Numbered from the stretch's first letter, positions 17,224-26,596 are shown. The stretch: DNA of 64,000 nucleotides from JBBSJZ01 sp041751935 (GCA_041751935.1 JBGSIA010000113.1:55343-119342); one strand, 5' to 3'. The notes: a model not told the origin generated them from the sequence alone. Made by a program: numbers and translations.

Positions 17224-17856
17224 ATGAAAAAGAAAGTGTTGATCGTCGACGATCACGAGATTATCCGATTAGGCCTTCGGCTTACTTTGGAGAAGGCAGG
17301 AATGGCTGTGTCCGGCGAAGCGTCCACGGCTGCAGAGGCGCTAGAAGCGGTCCAGAAGTCCGTTCCTGATGTTGTATTGATGGACATTCGCATGGAGGGC
17401 GGCGACGGGCTAAACGCGCTTGGACGAATGAAGCTCGATTATGCAGATCTGCCAATCGTGCTGTTTTCGGCCTACGACAATCCCACCTACATTGCCCGTG
17501 CAGTTGCTTTGGGTGCGTCCGGCTACGTGCTCAAGTCTGCGCCAACATCGCGATTAATCGAGGCCTTGCAAACCGCAATTGCTGGCGAATCAGCTTGGAC
17601 GCGCGAAGAACTACGTCGTGTAACGGGTGCCTTGGCAACACCGCGATTGAGTCAAGACATCGAAGTGCCGCTAACCCAGCGCGAAAGTGAAGTGCTACGG
17701 CAAATGGCACTTGGATTGACTAACAAAGAGATCGCCAAGATGCTTGGGATTAGTTACGAGACGGTCAAGGAACACGTCCAGCACATTTTGCGCAAGATTG
17801 GTGTTTCGGATCGCACTCAAGCCGCTGTTTGGGCAGTTCGTAAGAATCTCGTTTAA
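17224..17856 (+). CDS. NarL/LuxR-type response regulator (orphan)
   Basis: The 210-residue protein has a receiver domain with acidic pair D9/D10 and phospho-acceptor D54 (VVLMDIRM), the switch serine in LFSAYD and the conserved lysine K104. A GerE/LuxR HTH follows (LTQRESEVLRQMALGLTNKEIA) in the last 65 residues. It should bind DNA as a phosphorylation-driven dimer. The start is the ATG behind AAGGA; a longer frame from 17080 adds 48 residues that cross a hairpin and is rejected. No histidine kinase gene is in the window, so its partner is elsewhere. Confidence 0.93.
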   Translation: MKKKVLIVDDHEIIRLGLRLTLEKAGMAVSGEASTAAEALEAVQKSVPDVVLMDIRMEGGDGLNALGRMKLDYADLPIVLFSAYDNPTYIARAVALGASGYVLKSAPTSRLIEALQTAIAGESAWTREELRRVTGALATPRLSQDIEVPLTQRESEVLRQMALGLTNKEIAKMLGISYETVKEHVQHILRKIGVSDRTQAAVWAVRKNLV

Positions 17857-17868
17857 CTTAGCTAGTAA

Positions 17869-17930
17869 CCGAAAAGGGGCCTGCCCCCATTCGCTGGAAA
17901 GGGTTAGGCCCCTTTTCGGACAGGCTCTTA
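17869..17930. terminator. 13-bp perfect hairpin with REP-like extension
   Basis: CCGAAAAGGGGCC (17869-17881) and GGCCCCTTTTCGG (17907-17919) are perfect reverse complements with a 25-nt spacer, 12 bp after the response regulator stop. The right arm continues as ACAGGCTCTTA, and this whole right half is found again, inverted, at 805-825. It may serve as a terminator, but the recurrence and lack of a T run point to a dispersed repeat placed at a gene end. Confidence 0.5.
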
Positions 17931-17971
17931 GCCAATGACCATTTAGCTTCACGAGGTTTTACGACGCGCTC

Positions 17972-19318
17972 ATGCCACAGACGGATCTAAATCGCTTTGA
18001 GTTGCGTCTGACGAACGAGACTTTCGCTTACCGCACGCCAATGAAGTTTGGTGGGCGTGTGGTGACGAATGCGACCGTGCTGAGTGCGGAATGCGAAGCC
18101 GCAAGCGGTTGTGGACGGGCGACGGGTATTGGCTCGATGACGATGGGCACAGCCTGGTCGTGGCCAGACCCAAGTCTTGACGATAGCAGCAAGCTAACGT
18201 TGGTTTTGGAGCTCGCGAATCGGTTAGCTTCGGCCATCACTGCCCAGTCCCAAGTGGGCCATCCGCTTGATTTGTGTCATCGGTTCGCACCGATTCGATC
18301 GCGTATTGCCAGCGATCTGGCTGCTGAAAAAGGGTTGTGCATCCCAATCCCTGAGCTTGCTGTTTTGTTGGCGTGTTCTCCAATCGAAGCTGCGTTGTTT
18401 GATGTCCACGGAAAGGCGGCTGGGGCGAGTAGTTACAAATTGCTTGGTCCCAAGCATTTGCCCCAGGACTTGTCACACTATTTGGATGAGTCCTATTCGG
18501 GGCTCTATTTGAATCAATTCGTTACCGAACAACCGGTCAATGAGTTACCCGTTTATCACTTGGTCGGAGCACTTGATCCCTTGGTGGAGGCGGATGTGCA
18601 GACACCGATCGCAGATGGGTTACCGGAGACATTGGGCGAATGGATACGGCGCGATGGATTGACTCATTTGAAGGTCAAGCTCGCTGGCGATGACTTGGCG
18701 TGGGATCTTGCGCGAGTGACCCGTGTCAGTCGCGTGGCAAGTGAAAACTCACCACGTAGCGATCATCAATGGTCTTTTTCATTGGACTTCAATGAACGCT
18801 GTTCGAGCGAAGATTACGTTCTGGAGTTACTAGCCAAATTGCGTAGCGACGAGCCGACCGCGCTGAGCCGCATTGGCTACATCGAGCAGCCAACGCATCG
18901 TGACTTGGAGCGGTTCCCAGACAATACCATGCATCGTGTGACCGCGATCCTTCCGGTCGTGATCGATGAGTCGTTAGTCGGGCTGACCAGCTTGCGCACG
19001 GCGATTCGTCAGGGTTACAGCGGCATCGCGTTGAAGGCTTGTAAAGGACATGCGGAGGCACTGCTGATGGGTGCAGTCGCCGTTCACGAAAAGTTGTATT
19101 TGTGCGTGCAAGACTTAACATGTGTTGGAACGAACCTGCTGCATTCGGCATCCTTAGCGTCACACATTCCGGGCGTTGCGGCAGTGGAAAGTAACGGTCG
19201 TCAGTACTGTCCGCAAGGTAACCAATCCTGGTCGTCAGGACATTACAGGCCGTTCTTCGAGATCCAAGGCGGCGTGATGCCCACGGGACTACTGGATGGC
19301 CCAGGTCTTGGCTATTGA
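17972..19318 (+). CDS. Enolase-superfamily (mandelate racemase / muconate lactonizing type) enzyme
   Basis: The 448-residue protein carries the superfamily layout: base lysines K234/K236 in HLKVKLAG, metal ligands D272 (LDFNE), E305 (IGYIEQP) and D332 (VIDESL), and the opposing lysine K355 in ALKACKG. A lysine on both faces is typical of the MLE/OSBS/dipeptide-epimerase branch, which abstracts a proton next to a carboxylate. The N-terminal capping domain (1-190) is longer than usual, and the C terminus ends in a GLLDGPGLGY segment. The substrate cannot be assigned. It is monocistronic between the hairpin and the convergent receiver-like gene. Confidence 0.85.
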   Translation: MPQTDLNRFELRLTNETFAYRTPMKFGGRVVTNATVLSAECEAASGCGRATGIGSMTMGTAWSWPDPSLDDSSKLTLVLELANRLASAITAQSQVGHPLDLCHRFAPIRSRIASDLAAEKGLCIPIPELAVLLACSPIEAALFDVHGKAAGASSYKLLGPKHLPQDLSHYLDESYSGLYLNQFVTEQPVNELPVYHLVGALDPLVEADVQTPIADGLPETLGEWIRRDGLTHLKVKLAGDDLAWDLARVTRVSRVASENSPRSDHQWSFSLDFNERCSSEDYVLELLAKLRSDEPTALSRIGYIEQPTHRDLERFPDNTMHRVTAILPVVIDESLVGLTSLRTAIRQGYSGIALKACKGHAEALLMGAVAVHEKLYLCVQDLTCVGTNLLHSASLASHIPGVAAVESNGRQYCPQGNQSWSSGHYRPFFEIQGGVMPTGLLDGPGLGY

Positions 19319-19350
19319 GCGGGCGCTGAGCACTTTAAGCAATCAATCAC

Positions 19351-20148
19351 TTAGGCTGCGAGTCGCTTGATGGGCAGCTCTGAATTTTGCCCCAGGCTGT
19401 TTAGTGTCGCGGTGAGCGGCTCAATGCGATAGGGCTTCGATAGCACCAACGAAATTCCCTGGCTCGTTGCAGCCGCCATATCAGCGAAGCATTTGGAGTT
19501 GGTCAGCCACACGTGACTGACTTGTTCGCCACAAAACGTCCCACCGAAGCAATTCACGCGAGTACGCCAGGCGTTTCTTGATGTGTCAGAGGTTACGGAG
19601 TCATCCCACCAAACAACAGAAACGTTTCTTACTCGCGAAGAGTTGGGCGAGTTAAGCCACACCGCAGTTACTTCCGTTTCGGTGGCTAAGTCCATCAGTG
19701 CTGCTGCGTTTTCGTAGTTCGACGCGATAATTGCCAGCGAGCCGCGTTGCAAATGGTTCGACAACCCCAACTCGAGTCCCCTTTGCGGGTTTAAAAATTC
19801 GGGCAGGACTTGGTCCCAGTTTAATGCGTGGGTGTAGCGTGCTGTGGTTCGCGAGGGCGATCGCCAGGTTGCTCCGGCGCACGATGAGCCTTCCAATGCC
19901 AGCCAGTCGGCCTCGGGATGTCGTGTACTGAGGTGGTCGAGATCGGACTGGCAAACGTCGCTTCGATCTAGTCTCGCGAAAACGATCTGGCCGACATTCA
20001 TCGCAGGACGTTCGACAGCCTGTAGCAGATCCGAGCGCCATGCGATTTGCGAGGCTGCAGTCTCACAGTACCGGTAGGCCTGGGCGAACTCATTGCCCGA
20101 CCGTGGGCCAATCCACAACAGCGTGGTGAGTGAACGCAATTCCGGCAT
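19351..20148 (-). CDS. Degenerate receiver-like protein
   Basis: This 265-residue soluble protein has no confident family. The C terminus (SLVLSKPYRIEPLTATLNSL) matches the end of a CheY-like receiver, where a Lys-Pro pair precedes the last helix. No phosphorylatable Asp in a usual position could be found, so it is probably a pseudo-receiver. The start at 20148 leaves a 13-bp gap to the EIIA-like gene upstream; the longer frame to 20196 would overlap it. The two genes likely form an operon. Function inferred only as regulatory. Confidence 0.6.
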   Translation of the reverse strand: MPELRSLTTLLWIGPRSGNEFAQAYRYCETAASQIAWRSDLLQAVERPAMNVGQIVFARLDRSDVCQSDLDHLSTRHPEADWLALEGSSCAGATWRSPSRTTARYTHALNWDQVLPEFLNPQRGLELGLSNHLQRGSLAIIASNYENAAALMDLATETEVTAVWLNSPNSSRVRNVSVVWWDDSVTSDTSRNAWRTRVNCFGGTFCGEQVSHVWLTNSKCFADMAAATSQGISLVLSKPYRIEPLTATLNSLGQNSELPIKRLAA

Positions 20149-20161
20149 GATGGGCTTACCG

Positions 20162-20869
20162 CTAATTCGACTTGTCGTCCAATTGCAATTCCGCATCTCT
20201 TAAACACTCCCAAGCTTCCTGGGAGGAGTGGCATTGACGCAACTGGGCGAGGGCATCGGGTACAGAAATCAGGCGACTTAATCGCGCAAGGATACGCAAA
20301 TGGATCGCATCGTCGAAAGAGCAGATCAAGAAAAAAACGTCGGTCAGTTGGCCTCGATCCGAGAACGGGATAGCGGATGGACAGATCCCCAGCGCCAGAA
20401 CGCTGTCGGCGAGGATGGACGTTTGTGGACGCCGCGGGTGCAGCATCGCCACGCCGTTATCCAGCGCGGTAGGGTGCAATTGCTCGCGTGCTGCGACTGC
20501 TTCGGCCATTGCTGGCGCGTCCCACATCAAGCCGCCTTCAGTCGCCAACTCGCACATGGTCCGAATGACGGAGCCTCGGGTTCTAGCAGCCAGCGGAACA
20601 GCGATTCGTTCAATCGGACAGAGGTCAATCAAGTTTCGACCGTCGCGAACGGTTGAAGCTCGGTCGAGTACCCGCTGGACTTTATCCAGTTCTTCACTGT
20701 CGCTGACACCGATACGTTCTTCGAGCCAGTGGTGGATTTCCGCTTCGCTGAAGCGATAATCACCCCCCACTCGTCGTGCCGGGATTCGACCTCGCATCGC
20801 CATTTTTACAATTTGTTCTGGCGTTAGGTGCAAGTACGCGGCGAGTTGAGCGACATCAAGGTCTTCCAT
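20162..20869 (-). CDS. HTH (excisionase/MerR-like) fused to PTS EIIA-Ntr-like domain
   Basis: Residues 1-50 form an excisionase-type winged helix (LDVAQLAAYLHLTPEQIVKM, RVGGDYRFSEAEIHHWLE). From about residue 80 a PTS EIIA-Ntr-like domain follows; its candidate phosphohistidine is H144 in DNGVAMLHP, matching the NGIAIPH motif of PtsN. Such a fusion could bind DNA in response to phosphorylation from the PEP-driven nitrogen PTS. The ATG at 20869 opens the HTH; a 32-residue longer frame has no family support. It is divergent from ppdK, whose product interconverts pyruvate and PEP, so regulation of that gene is a natural hypothesis. Confidence 0.8.
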   Translation of the reverse strand: MEDLDVAQLAAYLHLTPEQIVKMAMRGRIPARRVGGDYRFSEAEIHHWLEERIGVSDSEELDKVQRVLDRASTVRDGRNLIDLCPIERIAVPLAARTRGSVIRTMCELATEGGLMWDAPAMAEAVAAREQLHPTALDNGVAMLHPRRPQTSILADSVLALGICPSAIPFSDRGQLTDVFFLICSFDDAIHLRILARLSRLISVPDALAQLRQCHSSQEAWECLRDAELQLDDKSN

Positions 20870-21196
20870 AGAGGCGGCTATCAGCTTGGGGGAGGGAAAT
20901 TGGACGCACTGAGAGTCGGTCGCCGCGTCGGCGATCAGGGTCGGCCGCAGCCGCCACGAGAGCAATATGACATACAGCCAGAGTAACTCCTATTCGTCTT
21001 GATGGTCTGGCCTGGATCGCGACCGGATGGATGCGTGGCGTCCTTGACCGAATTGCACGCGGTATCTAAAGTGCGGCCAAAATTCAGCGTTTTTCGCGCC
21101 TTTTCGCGAAACCAGCATACTCCCCCAACTTTCCGTGTCCTCGGACCGGACTTTCCGCCCCCTGACTCTCGACGGTTAAAGACAGAGAACTAGAAC
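20870..21196. promoter_or_regulatory. Divergent control region between EIIA/HTH gene and ppdK
   Basis: This 327-bp stretch has no supported gene. It must hold the promoters of the EIIA-fusion operon (-) and ppdK (+). Visible dyads are TTCGCG/CGCGAA around 21094-21110 and a short hairpin TCCGtGTCC/GGACcGGA at 21132-21150, 47 bp before the ppdK ATG. No clean -35/-10 pair was assigned. Confidence 0.35.
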
Positions 21197-23830
21197 ATGG
21201 CAAAAATGGTTTATTACTTCGGCAAGTCCAAAACCGAAGGCAAGAACGAATCAAAGGCTTTGCTTGGCGGCAAAGGCGTCAACTTGGCGGAGATGACATC
21301 GATCGGTTTGCCGGTGCCTCCTGGATTCACCATCACCACCGAGTGCTGTGACGGGTACTACAAGAACAAGAAAAAACTACCCAAAGGCTTAATGGACGAG
21401 GTCGCCAAGGCAGTCGCGATGCTTGAGAAAGAACTCAAGAAAAAGTTTGGCGATAACAATGACCCGTTGTTGGTCAGTGTTCGCAGCGGCGCGGCCAAGA
21501 GCATGCCGGGCATGATGAACACGATCCTCAATCTTGGGCTCAATGATGCCGCGACCGAAGGTCTTGCTAAGGCGACCAAGAACGAGCGATTCGCCTACGA
21601 TGCTTATCGTCGCTTGATCAACATGTTCGGTGACGTCGTGATGGGAATGCACCATGAAGCATTCGAACATGAGTTCGATATTATCAAAAAGAAATACAAA
21701 GTTACCGAAGACACTCAAGTCCCCGCTGAAGGGCTCAAGGAATTATGCCAGGCCTATAAAGCGGCCTACAAGAAGCAAACCAAAGAAGATTTCCCACAAG
21801 ATCCTTTGAAGCAACTTGAATTGTCGATAGAAGCGGTTTTCGGATCGTGGATGACCGATCGCGCAGTTCGCTATCGCGAGATCGAAAACATCCGCGGATT
21901 GCTCGGTACCGCTGTGAACGTCCAGTCGATGGTTTACGGAAACATGGGCGATGATTCGGGAACTGGCGTTGCGTTTACTCGTGATCCGAACACCGGTGAA
22001 AATAAGTTCTACGGTGAGTTCTTGGTAAACGCGCAAGGCGAAGACGTTGTTGCCGGAATCCGAACACCACAACCGGTTGCCGAGATGCCCAAGTGGAACA
22101 AGGCGGTGCACAAGGAATTGCTGGCTATTAAGGAAACGCTCGAGAAGAACTTTAAGGACATGCAGGACATCGAGTTCACGATCGAGCGAGGAACGCTGTA
22201 CATGCTGCAAACTCGCGACGGTAAGCGGACTGGACCGGCCGCAGTAAAGATGGCGTGCGATATGGTCAAGGAAAAACTGATCGACGAAAAGACTGCGGTT
22301 CTTCGCGTCCCTGCCAGCGATTTGACACAGTTGCTGCTACCAAGTTTCAAGCCGACCGCGCGTAACGCGGCAGACGTGATCGCACGTGGTTTAGCTGCCT
22401 CGCCAGGTGCGGCGGTCGGACATCCCGCGTTCAGTGCCGCAGAGGCTCGTGAGCGAACCGAAGCTGGCGAGAAGATCATTCTCGTCCGCAAGGACACCAG
22501 CCCCGAGGACGTTGATGGCATGAACGCCGCCGTCGGAATCTTGACCAGCACCGGTGGCGCGACCAGTCATGCGGCGGTGGTCGCTCGCGGCTGGGGCAAG
22601 TGCTGTATCGCTGGGGCCGGTGAGGTCACTATCGACGAGAAAGCAAAGAAATTCACCGTCGGCAAGCGTAGCTTTGGGGTGAAAGATCTCATCAGTCTTG
22701 ATGGTACGACCGGTGAAGTGATGGCCGGCGCGGTCGAGACACAAGAACCGAAGTTGTCCGGCGACTTTGCGAAATTGATGCAATGGGCCGATGGTTTCCG
22801 AAAGCTGAAGATTCGCACCAACGCGGATTCCCCCAACGATGCCAAACGGGCACGCGAGTTCGGTGCCGAGGGTATTGGTTTGTGCCGTACCGAGCACATG
22901 TTCTTTGATCCTGATCGCATCGTTCACATGCGGTCAATGATCTTGGCAAGCAACGAGCAAGCTCGACGTGACGCGCTCAAGAAGCTTCTGCCATTTCAAC
23001 GTAAAGACTTTGAAGGCATTTTCAAGGCAATGGATGGTCTTCCAGTGACCGTGCGATTGCTTGATCCCCCGTTGCACGAGTTTTTGCCGCACGATACGAC
23101 AGGTCAAAAGCTGATGGCTGAAGAACTGGGAGTCAAGTCAGGCGATATTAAGGCTCGCGTGGACCAGCTACACGAGAACAACCCGATGCTGGGTCACCGT
23201 GGTTGCCGCTTGAGCGTCACGTTCCCCGAGATTTTGGAGATGCAAGTGCAAGCGATCGTTGAAGCAGCGATCACAAGCGAGAAGAAGGGTATCAAGGCAA
23301 TGCCGGAAATCATGATCCCGTTGATTGGCACCGCTGCCGAATTGAAGTTGCTGCGTGGCCAGGTAGAAAAGGCGATCAAGGACACGATTACCGCAAAGAA
23401 GTACGAGGGCAAGCTAGATATTTCGATCGGTACGATGATCGAAATTCCGCGAGCCGCTTTAACGGCAGACGAAGTGGCCGAGTACGCGGACTTCTTCAGT
23501 TTCGGTACGAACGACCTGACACAAATGACTTTCGGTTTCAGTCGCGACGATATCAATACGTTCTTGCCGGACTACTTGAAGCAAGATCTATTGCCGTGCG
23601 ACCCATTCCAATCGCTCGACACCACCGGTGTAGGCCAGTTGGTCGACATGGGGGTAACCAAGGGCCGCAGTAAGAAGACGAAGCTGAAGGTTGGTATCTG
23701 TGGCGAACACGGTGGCGATCCAGCGTCGATCGACTTCTGTCACAAGGTCGGATTGGACTACGTCAGTTGCAGCCCGTTCCGTGTGCCAATCGCTCGACTT
23801 GCGGCGGCACAAGCGGCGCTGAAGAAGTAG
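21197..23830 (+). CDS. ppdK: Pyruvate, phosphate dikinase
   Basis: The 877-residue enzyme interconverts pyruvate, ATP and phosphate with PEP, AMP and pyrophosphate. It has an N-terminal ATP-grasp domain with GGKGVNLAEM and SVRSGAAKSMPGMM, a swivelling domain with the phosphohistidine H458 in GGATSHAAVVARGWGK, and a C-terminal TIM barrel ending with the catalytic cysteine C835 in GICGEHGGDP. Length is normal for the family. It lies divergent to a PTS-like regulator and is followed by a perfect 9-bp hairpin. It probably supports gluconeogenesis or pyrophosphate-linked glycolysis. Confidence 0.98.
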   Translation: MAKMVYYFGKSKTEGKNESKALLGGKGVNLAEMTSIGLPVPPGFTITTECCDGYYKNKKKLPKGLMDEVAKAVAMLEKELKKKFGDNNDPLLVSVRSGAAKSMPGMMNTILNLGLNDAATEGLAKATKNERFAYDAYRRLINMFGDVVMGMHHEAFEHEFDIIKKKYKVTEDTQVPAEGLKELCQAYKAAYKKQTKEDFPQDPLKQLELSIEAVFGSWMTDRAVRYREIENIRGLLGTAVNVQSMVYGNMGDDSGTGVAFTRDPNTGENKFYGEFLVNAQGEDVVAGIRTPQPVAEMPKWNKAVHKELLAIKETLEKNFKDMQDIEFTIERGTLYMLQTRDGKRTGPAAVKMACDMVKEKLIDEKTAVLRVPASDLTQLLLPSFKPTARNAADVIARGLAASPGAAVGHPAFSAAEARERTEAGEKIILVRKDTSPEDVDGMNAAVGILTSTGGATSHAAVVARGWGKCCIAGAGEVTIDEKAKKFTVGKRSFGVKDLISLDGTTGEVMAGAVETQEPKLSGDFAKLMQWADGFRKLKIRTNADSPNDAKRAREFGAEGIGLCRTEHMFFDPDRIVHMRSMILASNEQARRDALKKLLPFQRKDFEGIFKAMDGLPVTVRLLDPPLHEFLPHDTTGQKLMAEELGVKSGDIKARVDQLHENNPMLGHRGCRLSVTFPEILEMQVQAIVEAAITSEKKGIKAMPEIMIPLIGTAAELKLLRGQVEKAIKDTITAKKYEGKLDISIGTMIEIPRAALTADEVAEYADFFSFGTNDLTQMTFGFSRDDINTFLPDYLKQDLLPCDPFQSLDTTGVGQLVDMGVTKGRSKKTKLKVGICGEHGGDPASIDFCHKVGLDYVSCSPFRVPIARLAAAQAALKK

Positions 23831-23866
23831 GACTAACAGTCGCCATGAATGGAATGGGTTTTCAAT

Positions 23867-23890
23867 CGAACAGGCACAATGGCCTGTTCG
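23867..23890 (+). terminator. Hairpin after ppdK
   Basis: CGAACAGGC (23867-23875) and GCCTGTTCG (23882-23890) pair perfectly around a 6-nt loop, 36 bp after the ppdK stop. No T run follows, so it may be a factor-assisted terminator or mRNA 3' end. Its place argues that the next gene starts at 23947 and not at the in-frame ATG at 23845. Confidence 0.6.
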
Positions 23891-23946
23891 TAACTGATAT
23901 CGGGTATTCTCGATGGTTTCACTCTAGCTCTTTAGAAATCGCTTCC

Positions 23947-24282
23947 ATGAATGATCCGCATAGCCAGTACAACGTTGTTGAAAAGCTAATCGACGACGAG
24001 AAGTTCCAGGAAGCTATCGTGGGCTTGAAAAAGATCCTCGATGACGACGATTCATTTGTGCTGGCGCACCTGGCGTTGGCGCGCGTGTTCACCAAAACTG
24101 GCCAGCATGCTGAGGCGATTGGTCACGGTCAACGTGCTTGTGAACTTGAGCCCGATGATCCCTTCAATTACACCGCGATGAGTGTTACGTATCAACGTGC
24201 TTGGGCGGGGACCCAAGACCACCAATACATTGCCAAAGCGGAAGAGGCAATGGCTCGAGCTCAGCAATTACAGGGTCGCTGA
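23947..24282 (+). CDS. Small TPR-repeat protein
   Basis: The 111-residue acidic protein has two to three TPR-like helix pairs (EKFQEAIVGLKKILDDDDS, AHLALARVFTKTGQHAEAI, EPDDPFNYTAMSVTYQRA). TPRs mediate protein contacts; no catalytic part is seen and no signal peptide is present, so it is cytosolic. The start at 23947 (MNDPHSQ) is preferred because the upstream ATG at 23845 would run through the ppdK terminator hairpin. Partner unknown. Confidence 0.75.
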   Translation: MNDPHSQYNVVEKLIDDEKFQEAIVGLKKILDDDDSFVLAHLALARVFTKTGQHAEAIGHGQRACELEPDDPFNYTAMSVTYQRAWAGTQDHQYIAKAEEAMARAQQLQGR

Positions 24283-24520
24283 AATTGCCCACTCACTAAA
24301 AGTTCCAGCTCGGGAAAATTACCAACCCACGGAAGTGAAGTGATCGTTCGACGACGTCTTTTGGCAAATGCCAATCCTGACGGTCAACAACTAAGCAACT
24401 TCCATCGGAACCTGTCGACTATGCCGTGGGTTACAATCACTAGACAGCGACGGCTGCAGTGATTTTTCCAAGTCTCGTGGTACGCGGTGTTTCGGTTTGA
24501 CGGTCAGTCCTTCGACATCA

Positions 24521-25153
24521 ATGCGATATCAGCAATCCGATCCGGATGTGCGGTTGATGCTGCGCGTACGTGAAGACGATGCGGGTGCCTTTGAAGAGTT
24601 GGTGCGTCGTTACCAAGCCCGGCTGGTTCGTCTGTTGCAGCACATTGGACCCCGATCCGATCTGGCTGAGGATTTGGCGCAAGAGACATTCTTGCGGATA
24701 TACCGAGCCCGAAAACGATATGAGCCTGGAGCTAAGTTTTCGACGTGGTTGTTCACGATCGCTGGTAACGTCGCGAAAAACGCAGCGCGGGCTAATAACC
24801 GTCGGCGCGAAGTCAGCGAGGTTGACGCACCCCGCAGCGATGAGTCGCCCAGTGGTGCCCAATTACTTGCCGCAGCGGCGCTCGAAGCGAGTGGAATGAT
24901 GCCAGCCAGACTCGTTGAAGGTGCCGAGCGAGCTGAAATTGTTCGCGCCGCCGTCGCGGCACTCGGTGAGAACCAGCGGATGGCGATGATGCTATCACGA
25001 TTTGAGAACATGAACTACATCGAGATTGCGGAGACAATGGGGCTGTCGACCAAAGCGGTCAAGTCGCTGTTGAGTCGAGCTAGAGTGAACTTGAAAGAGA
25101 TTTTGCAATCGTATGTCGATGCAGGTGTCATTGCCGATGAGGTGCAATCGTGA
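24521..25153 (+). CDS. ECF-type RNA polymerase sigma factor
   Basis: The 210-residue protein has sigma region 2 at about 22-92 (DDAGAFEELVRRYQARLVRL, DLAEDLAQETFLRIYRARKR, FSTWLFTIAGNVAKN) and region 4 at about 145-200 (ALGENQRMAMMLSRFENMNY, IAETMGLSTKAVKSLLSRAR). There is no region 3. ATG 24521 was chosen over an in-frame TTG at 24497. Its stop overlaps by 4 bp (GTGA) the start of a membrane protein that is its likely anti-sigma factor. The signal is unknown. Confidence 0.95.
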   Translation: MRYQQSDPDVRLMLRVREDDAGAFEELVRRYQARLVRLLQHIGPRSDLAEDLAQETFLRIYRARKRYEPGAKFSTWLFTIAGNVAKNAARANNRRREVSEVDAPRSDESPSGAQLLAAAALEASGMMPARLVEGAERAEIVRAAVAALGENQRMAMMLSRFENMNYIEIAETMGLSTKAVKSLLSRARVNLKEILQSYVDAGVIADEVQS

Positions 25154-26568
25154 GCATAGCGACACTAACCGACGATAGCCCTGTCGATCCCGATGACGAA
25201 TTGCTTGTCGCCTATCTCGATGGCGAATTGGATACGATTACGCGGAATGGTTTGGAGGAGAGATTACTCAGCGACGCACGACTTCGCAGTCGATTACAGC
25301 GATTGCAAGCCAGTTGGGAATGGCTTGATGAATTGCCAGAACCACAACCGAACGAAAAGTCCGTCGAAACGACCTTAGCGTTCGTTGTTTCGGAGTTGAA
25401 CACCAAGAACCGACCGCAGCAAACTTTCTGGAGTCGAAATCGATGGAATTTGACTCTGGGCGCGTTGTGTTTAGTTGCCGTTATAGCCGTTGTCATCGCT
25501 TTTGGGTTGCGACGCAATCGTGAGTACCAGGGTCAGTTGGCTGACGTGGCTATCGCTGAGAATCTGCTGGCCTACATGCGTGGTGCCGATTTGAAACTAA
25601 TGCGTCAGCTCAGCGCAAACCCTGATTGGAATCAAACCATCACGACCGCGGCAAAAGTCGGCGAATTGCATCTTGGCCCCCGCAGTCTCTTGTCAGACAT
25701 ACCGCCGAGCAAGAGAGCTGATGCGATACCGAAGTTGTCAGTTGATGATCGCACGCGTCTTTCCAATTTATGGGACCAATTCGCTGGGCTCGACAAGAAT
25801 AAACAAGACGAATTGCGGCGTACCGCGGCGGCGGTAGATGCCCAACCAGACGCAAAAATGCTGTTGGAGACGATGACTGTGTTCGCCGTATGGCAAGAAA
25901 CATTGCCAGCAAAAATTCGTGACGCGATTTCGAGCAGTGATCCGAGTGTTCGGGACGACGCGATTCTCTCCGCGATAGCCTTGACCCAGCGAGAGGTAAC
26001 CAGCCGTAGTGGGTCATTGTTAGATGACGAGACAATCGAACGAATCTATTTTGTACTGCAGCAGATCCTGAGAAAGCGTTTTGCATTGCTTGACGATGAA
26101 ACGCGTGAACGATTGCAATTGTTTCAATCTCGCTTTGATCCGCAGCAGGCAGAACGATTTTCCCTTTACGGAATGCTGTCAGGTAATGAGTATGGCCGAG
26201 ACGGACGCTGGTCACCTGGGCCACCTGGAGGCATTGAAAACAGCATGCGGCGACCGCTTTCCGACGACGAATTGTCCATGATCGAGGTTATGTTGCCGCC
26301 CGCAGCGATCAATGACTTGGAAAAGCTATCCGGCGGCGTTCGCTATCTCCAAACCGTCACCCTCTACGCTTGGGCGGAAGAGGCTGTGCGTCGAAAATCG
26401 TTGGCTGCACGCGGCGCCACTCCATCCCTGCTGGAACGATACCAGGACTTTGATCCGACCGAACGAGAGCTGTTGGATTTGCTTCCGCCCGAACGGATGA
26501 TTGATCGCTTGGTCCCCGAAGAGCGACGCTCACCTTTCTTCTCACGTCGCGGTGGGCCGTCACGCTGA
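25150..26568 (+). CDS. Single-pass anti-sigma-factor-like membrane protein
   Basis: The 472-residue product starts with an acidic DDELLVAYLDGELD segment, the typical opening of anti-sigma N-terminal domains, but no HxxxCxxC zinc motif follows. One transmembrane helix lies at about 97-117 (LTLGALCLVAVIAVVIAFGL). The remaining ~350 residues would be outside and have no recognised domain, with repeated acidic/basic helices. A 4-bp GTGA overlap with the sigma gene supports a partner role. The external part may sense envelope conditions; this is inference. Confidence 0.8.
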   Translation: MSIATLTDDSPVDPDDELLVAYLDGELDTITRNGLEERLLSDARLRSRLQRLQASWEWLDELPEPQPNEKSVETTLAFVVSELNTKNRPQQTFWSRNRWNLTLGALCLVAVIAVVIAFGLRRNREYQGQLADVAIAENLLAYMRGADLKLMRQLSANPDWNQTITTAAKVGELHLGPRSLLSDIPPSKRADAIPKLSVDDRTRLSNLWDQFAGLDKNKQDELRRTAAAVDAQPDAKMLLETMTVFAVWQETLPAKIRDAISSSDPSVRDDAILSAIALTQREVTSRSGSLLDDETIERIYFVLQQILRKRFALLDDETRERLQLFQSRFDPQQAERFSLYGMLSGNEYGRDGRWSPGPPGGIENSMRRPLSDDELSMIEVMLPPAAINDLEKLSGGVRYLQTVTLYAWAEEAVRRKSLAARGATPSLLERYQDFDPTERELLDLLPPERMIDRLVPEERRSPFFSRRGGPSR

Positions 26569-26573
26569 GGGAC

Positions 26574-26596
26574 CGTCCGTTTTTTAGGGTCGGACG
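26574..26596. terminator. Short hairpin between convergent genes
   Basis: CGTCCG (26574-26579) pairs with CGGACG (26591-26596) across an 11-nt loop that contains a run of six T. It sits between the anti-sigma stop and the stop of the GIY-YIG gene on the other strand and could serve both directions. The stem is short, so support is modest. Confidence 0.4.

Noticed and set aside
23845..23946. Earlier start for the TPR protein
   Set aside because: The added 34 residues would be translated across the perfect hairpin after ppdK.
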